From an uncultured Collinsella sp. (GTDB lineage: Bacteria; Actinomycetota; Coriobacteriia; Coriobacteriales; Coriobacteriaceae), in the NCBI GenBank assembly GCA_900549335.1, contig UROJ01000075.1, positions 1-7,282 on the forward strand: a stretch of 7,282 nucleotides of DNA, given 5' to 3'. This document shows, one piece after another, positions 6,406 to 7,282 of the stretch (position 1 is its first letter; each line of letters begins with the position of its first letter). The position numbers were made by a program, and so were the translations under genes. A model generated the notes under the pieces. That model was not told the DNA's origin. It ran no database searches and saw only the letters and a program-made list of their open reading frames with translations.

Positions 6406-7188
6406 TTAACGGGCGCGAGGTGTGCCGGCGCTCAGATGATTGATAAGACTTGCCTGGTAGGCGGCGCCAAAGCCGTTGTCGATATTGACGACCGAAACGC
6501 CGCTGGCGCAGGAGTTGAGCATGGCGAGCAGCGCAGCTACGCCACCAAAGCTCGCGCCGTAGCCCACGCTGGTGGGGACGGCGATGACCGGACAGCTCAC
6601 CAGACCGCCGACAACGCTCGCCAGTGCGCCCTCCATGCCGGCGATGGCGATGACCACCTGTGCCTGGGCAAGTTCCTCGGCATGCGCGAGCAGACGGTGC
6701 AGGCCGGCGACACCCACGTCGTAGAGGCGGTCGACCTCGTTGCCATAGAACTCGGCCGTCAACGCGGCTTCTTCGGCGACAGGCAGGTCGCTCGTGCCGG
6801 CGCAGGCGACGACGATGCGTCCGTTGCCAGTGGGGGAGGGCTTGCCTCCCACGAGGGCGAGCTGTGCGTCCGGGACATATCCCAGGTCGATGCTGTTGTC
6901 GAGGAGCTCCGAGGTGCGGGCTGCCTTTTCGGCGTCCAGGCGCGTGACCAGGATGCGCTCCTGGCCGGCATCGCGCAGTGCTTCGATAATGACGGCAATC
7001 TGCTCGGCGGTTTTACCGGCGCCGTAGACAACCTCGCCGGCTCCCTGGCGCACCCCGCGCGAAAGATCGAGCTGCGCAAAACCCAAATCTGCGGTCGGCG
7101 CCGTCTGGATGCGCGTGAGGGCGACTGCCGGAGCGACTGCTCCGTCGGCAACATCGCTCAGCAATTGCTCAAGATCTTGCTTATCCAT
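6406..7188 (-). CDS. larB: Nickel-pincer cofactor biosynthesis carboxylase/hydrolase LarB
   Basis: Carries out the first step of nickel-pincer nucleotide synthesis: it carboxylates the pyridinium ring of nicotinic acid adenine dinucleotide and cleaves the phosphoanhydride. The protein has 260 residues, normal for LarB. The N-terminal part includes LDLSRGVRQGAGEVVYGAGKT (40-60). The C-terminal half is a PurE-like fold with ACAGTSDLPVAEEA (128-141), DVGVAGLHRLL, AGMEGALASVVGGL, VPTSVGYGASFGG and NSCASGVSVVNIDNGFGA. C227 in that last motif corresponds to the cysteine known to form the transient pyridine adduct. The ATG at 7188 is preferred over an in-frame GTG at 7221, because AAGGGA lies 6 nt upstream of the ATG and the extra residues would span the promoter. 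It leads the larB-larC-tetR operon, with 10 nt to larC. Confidence 0.95.
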   Translation of the reverse strand: MDKQDLEQLLSDVADGAVAPAVALTRIQTAPTADLGFAQLDLSRGVRQGAGEVVYGAGKTAEQIAVIIEALRDAGQERILVTRLDAEKAARTSELLDNSIDLGYVPDAQLALVGGKPSPTGNGRIVVACAGTSDLPVAEEAALTAEFYGNEVDRLYDVGVAGLHRLLAHAEELAQAQVVIAIAGMEGALASVVGGLVSCPVIAVPTSVGYGASFGGVAALLAMLNSCASGVSVVNIDNGFGAAYQASLINHLSAGTPRAR

Positions 7189-7211
7189 ATATGTTCCCTT
7201 CGACGGCGCAA

Positions 7212-7220
7212 AGTCTAGCA
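7212..7220 (-). promoter_or_regulatory. Candidate extended -10 of the larB-larC-tetR operon
   Basis: Read on the minus strand, TGCTAGACT matches an extended -10 element (TGn plus TAnnnT). It would start RNA around position 7205, leaving a short leader that contains only the larB Shine-Dalgarno. The matching -35 position (about 7235-7240) has a poor hexamer and lies inside the adjacent inverted repeat, as expected for a promoter blocked by a bound repressor. The assignment rests on sequence alone. Confidence 0.4.
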
Positions 7221-7232
7221 CTCAAAGGGTAT

Positions 7233-7266
7233 GTTTCCGAACACTAAGACAAAATTGTTCGGAAAC
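7233..7266. promoter_or_regulatory. Perfect 11-bp inverted repeat, candidate operator upstream of larB
   Basis: GTTTCCGAACA (7233-7243) and its exact complement TGTTCGGAAAC (7256-7266) flank an AT-rich 12-nt spacer. The repeat lies 45-78 nt upstream of the larB start and overlaps the -35 region of the candidate promoter. It has no T-tract, so an operator is more likely than a terminator. The operon's own TetR product is the obvious candidate ligand, giving autoregulation. It could also serve a divergent gene beyond the right edge. Confidence 0.55.
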
Positions 7267-7282
7267 TATAGGACAGACTGAT

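Noticed and set aside
6388..7218. 276-codon plus-strand frame opposite larB
   Set aside because: Mirror of larB codon usage. It runs through the larB-larC junction, and LarB motifs on the minus strand are unambiguous.

Overview
The window is GC-rich, densely coding bacterial DNA. Its protein set and style fit a Coriobacteriia gut actinobacterium, most likely Collinsella or a close relative. This assignment is inferred from codon style and gene content, not from a marker gene. Almost all of the window is a lactate racemization (lar) locus, preceded by the 3' part of an unrelated housekeeping gene.

Layout, left to right. (1) Positions 1-2198 (+) hold the C-terminal ~85% of phosphoenolpyruvate carboxylase (ppc). 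(2) Positions 2199-2571 are intergenic. They contain a 127-bp nested palindrome, an intrinsic terminator, and a short leader with a hairpin next to the larA ribosome binding site. (3) Positions 2572-3849 (+) are larA, the nickel-pincer lactate racemase, most likely starting at TTG. (4) Positions 3899-4630 (+) are a larD-type aquaglyceroporin with an altered second NPA box. (5) Positions 4631-4935 are a convergent intergenic region with a second, 125-bp nested palindrome. (6) On the minus strand, read from the right edge, come larB (7188-6406), larC1 (6395-5478) and a TetR-family regulator (5475-4936). They are tightly packed as one operon behind a promoter with a perfect 11-bp inverted repeat.

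How the genes work together. LarB starts synthesis of the nickel-pincer nucleotide from nicotinic acid adenine dinucleotide, LarC inserts nickel, LarA uses the cofactor to interconvert D- and L-lactate, and LarD probably moves lactate across the membrane. LarE, the sulfur-transfer enzyme, is not in the window. LarC has only the LarC1 half; the CTP-binding LarC2 half is absent and tetR sits exactly where it would be. The TetR protein probably regulates its own operon and perhaps larA-larD.

The most unusual signal is the pair of nested palindromes. They share the same architecture (28-bp outer arms, 12-nt connectors, 15-bp inner arms, TTC-capped 5-bp apical stem). Their arm sequences differ entirely while the connectors are nearly identical, and one connector base pair shows a compensatory change. 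Both begin 23 nt after a stop codon. They look like members of a repeated structured element family that does not match a standard terminator.
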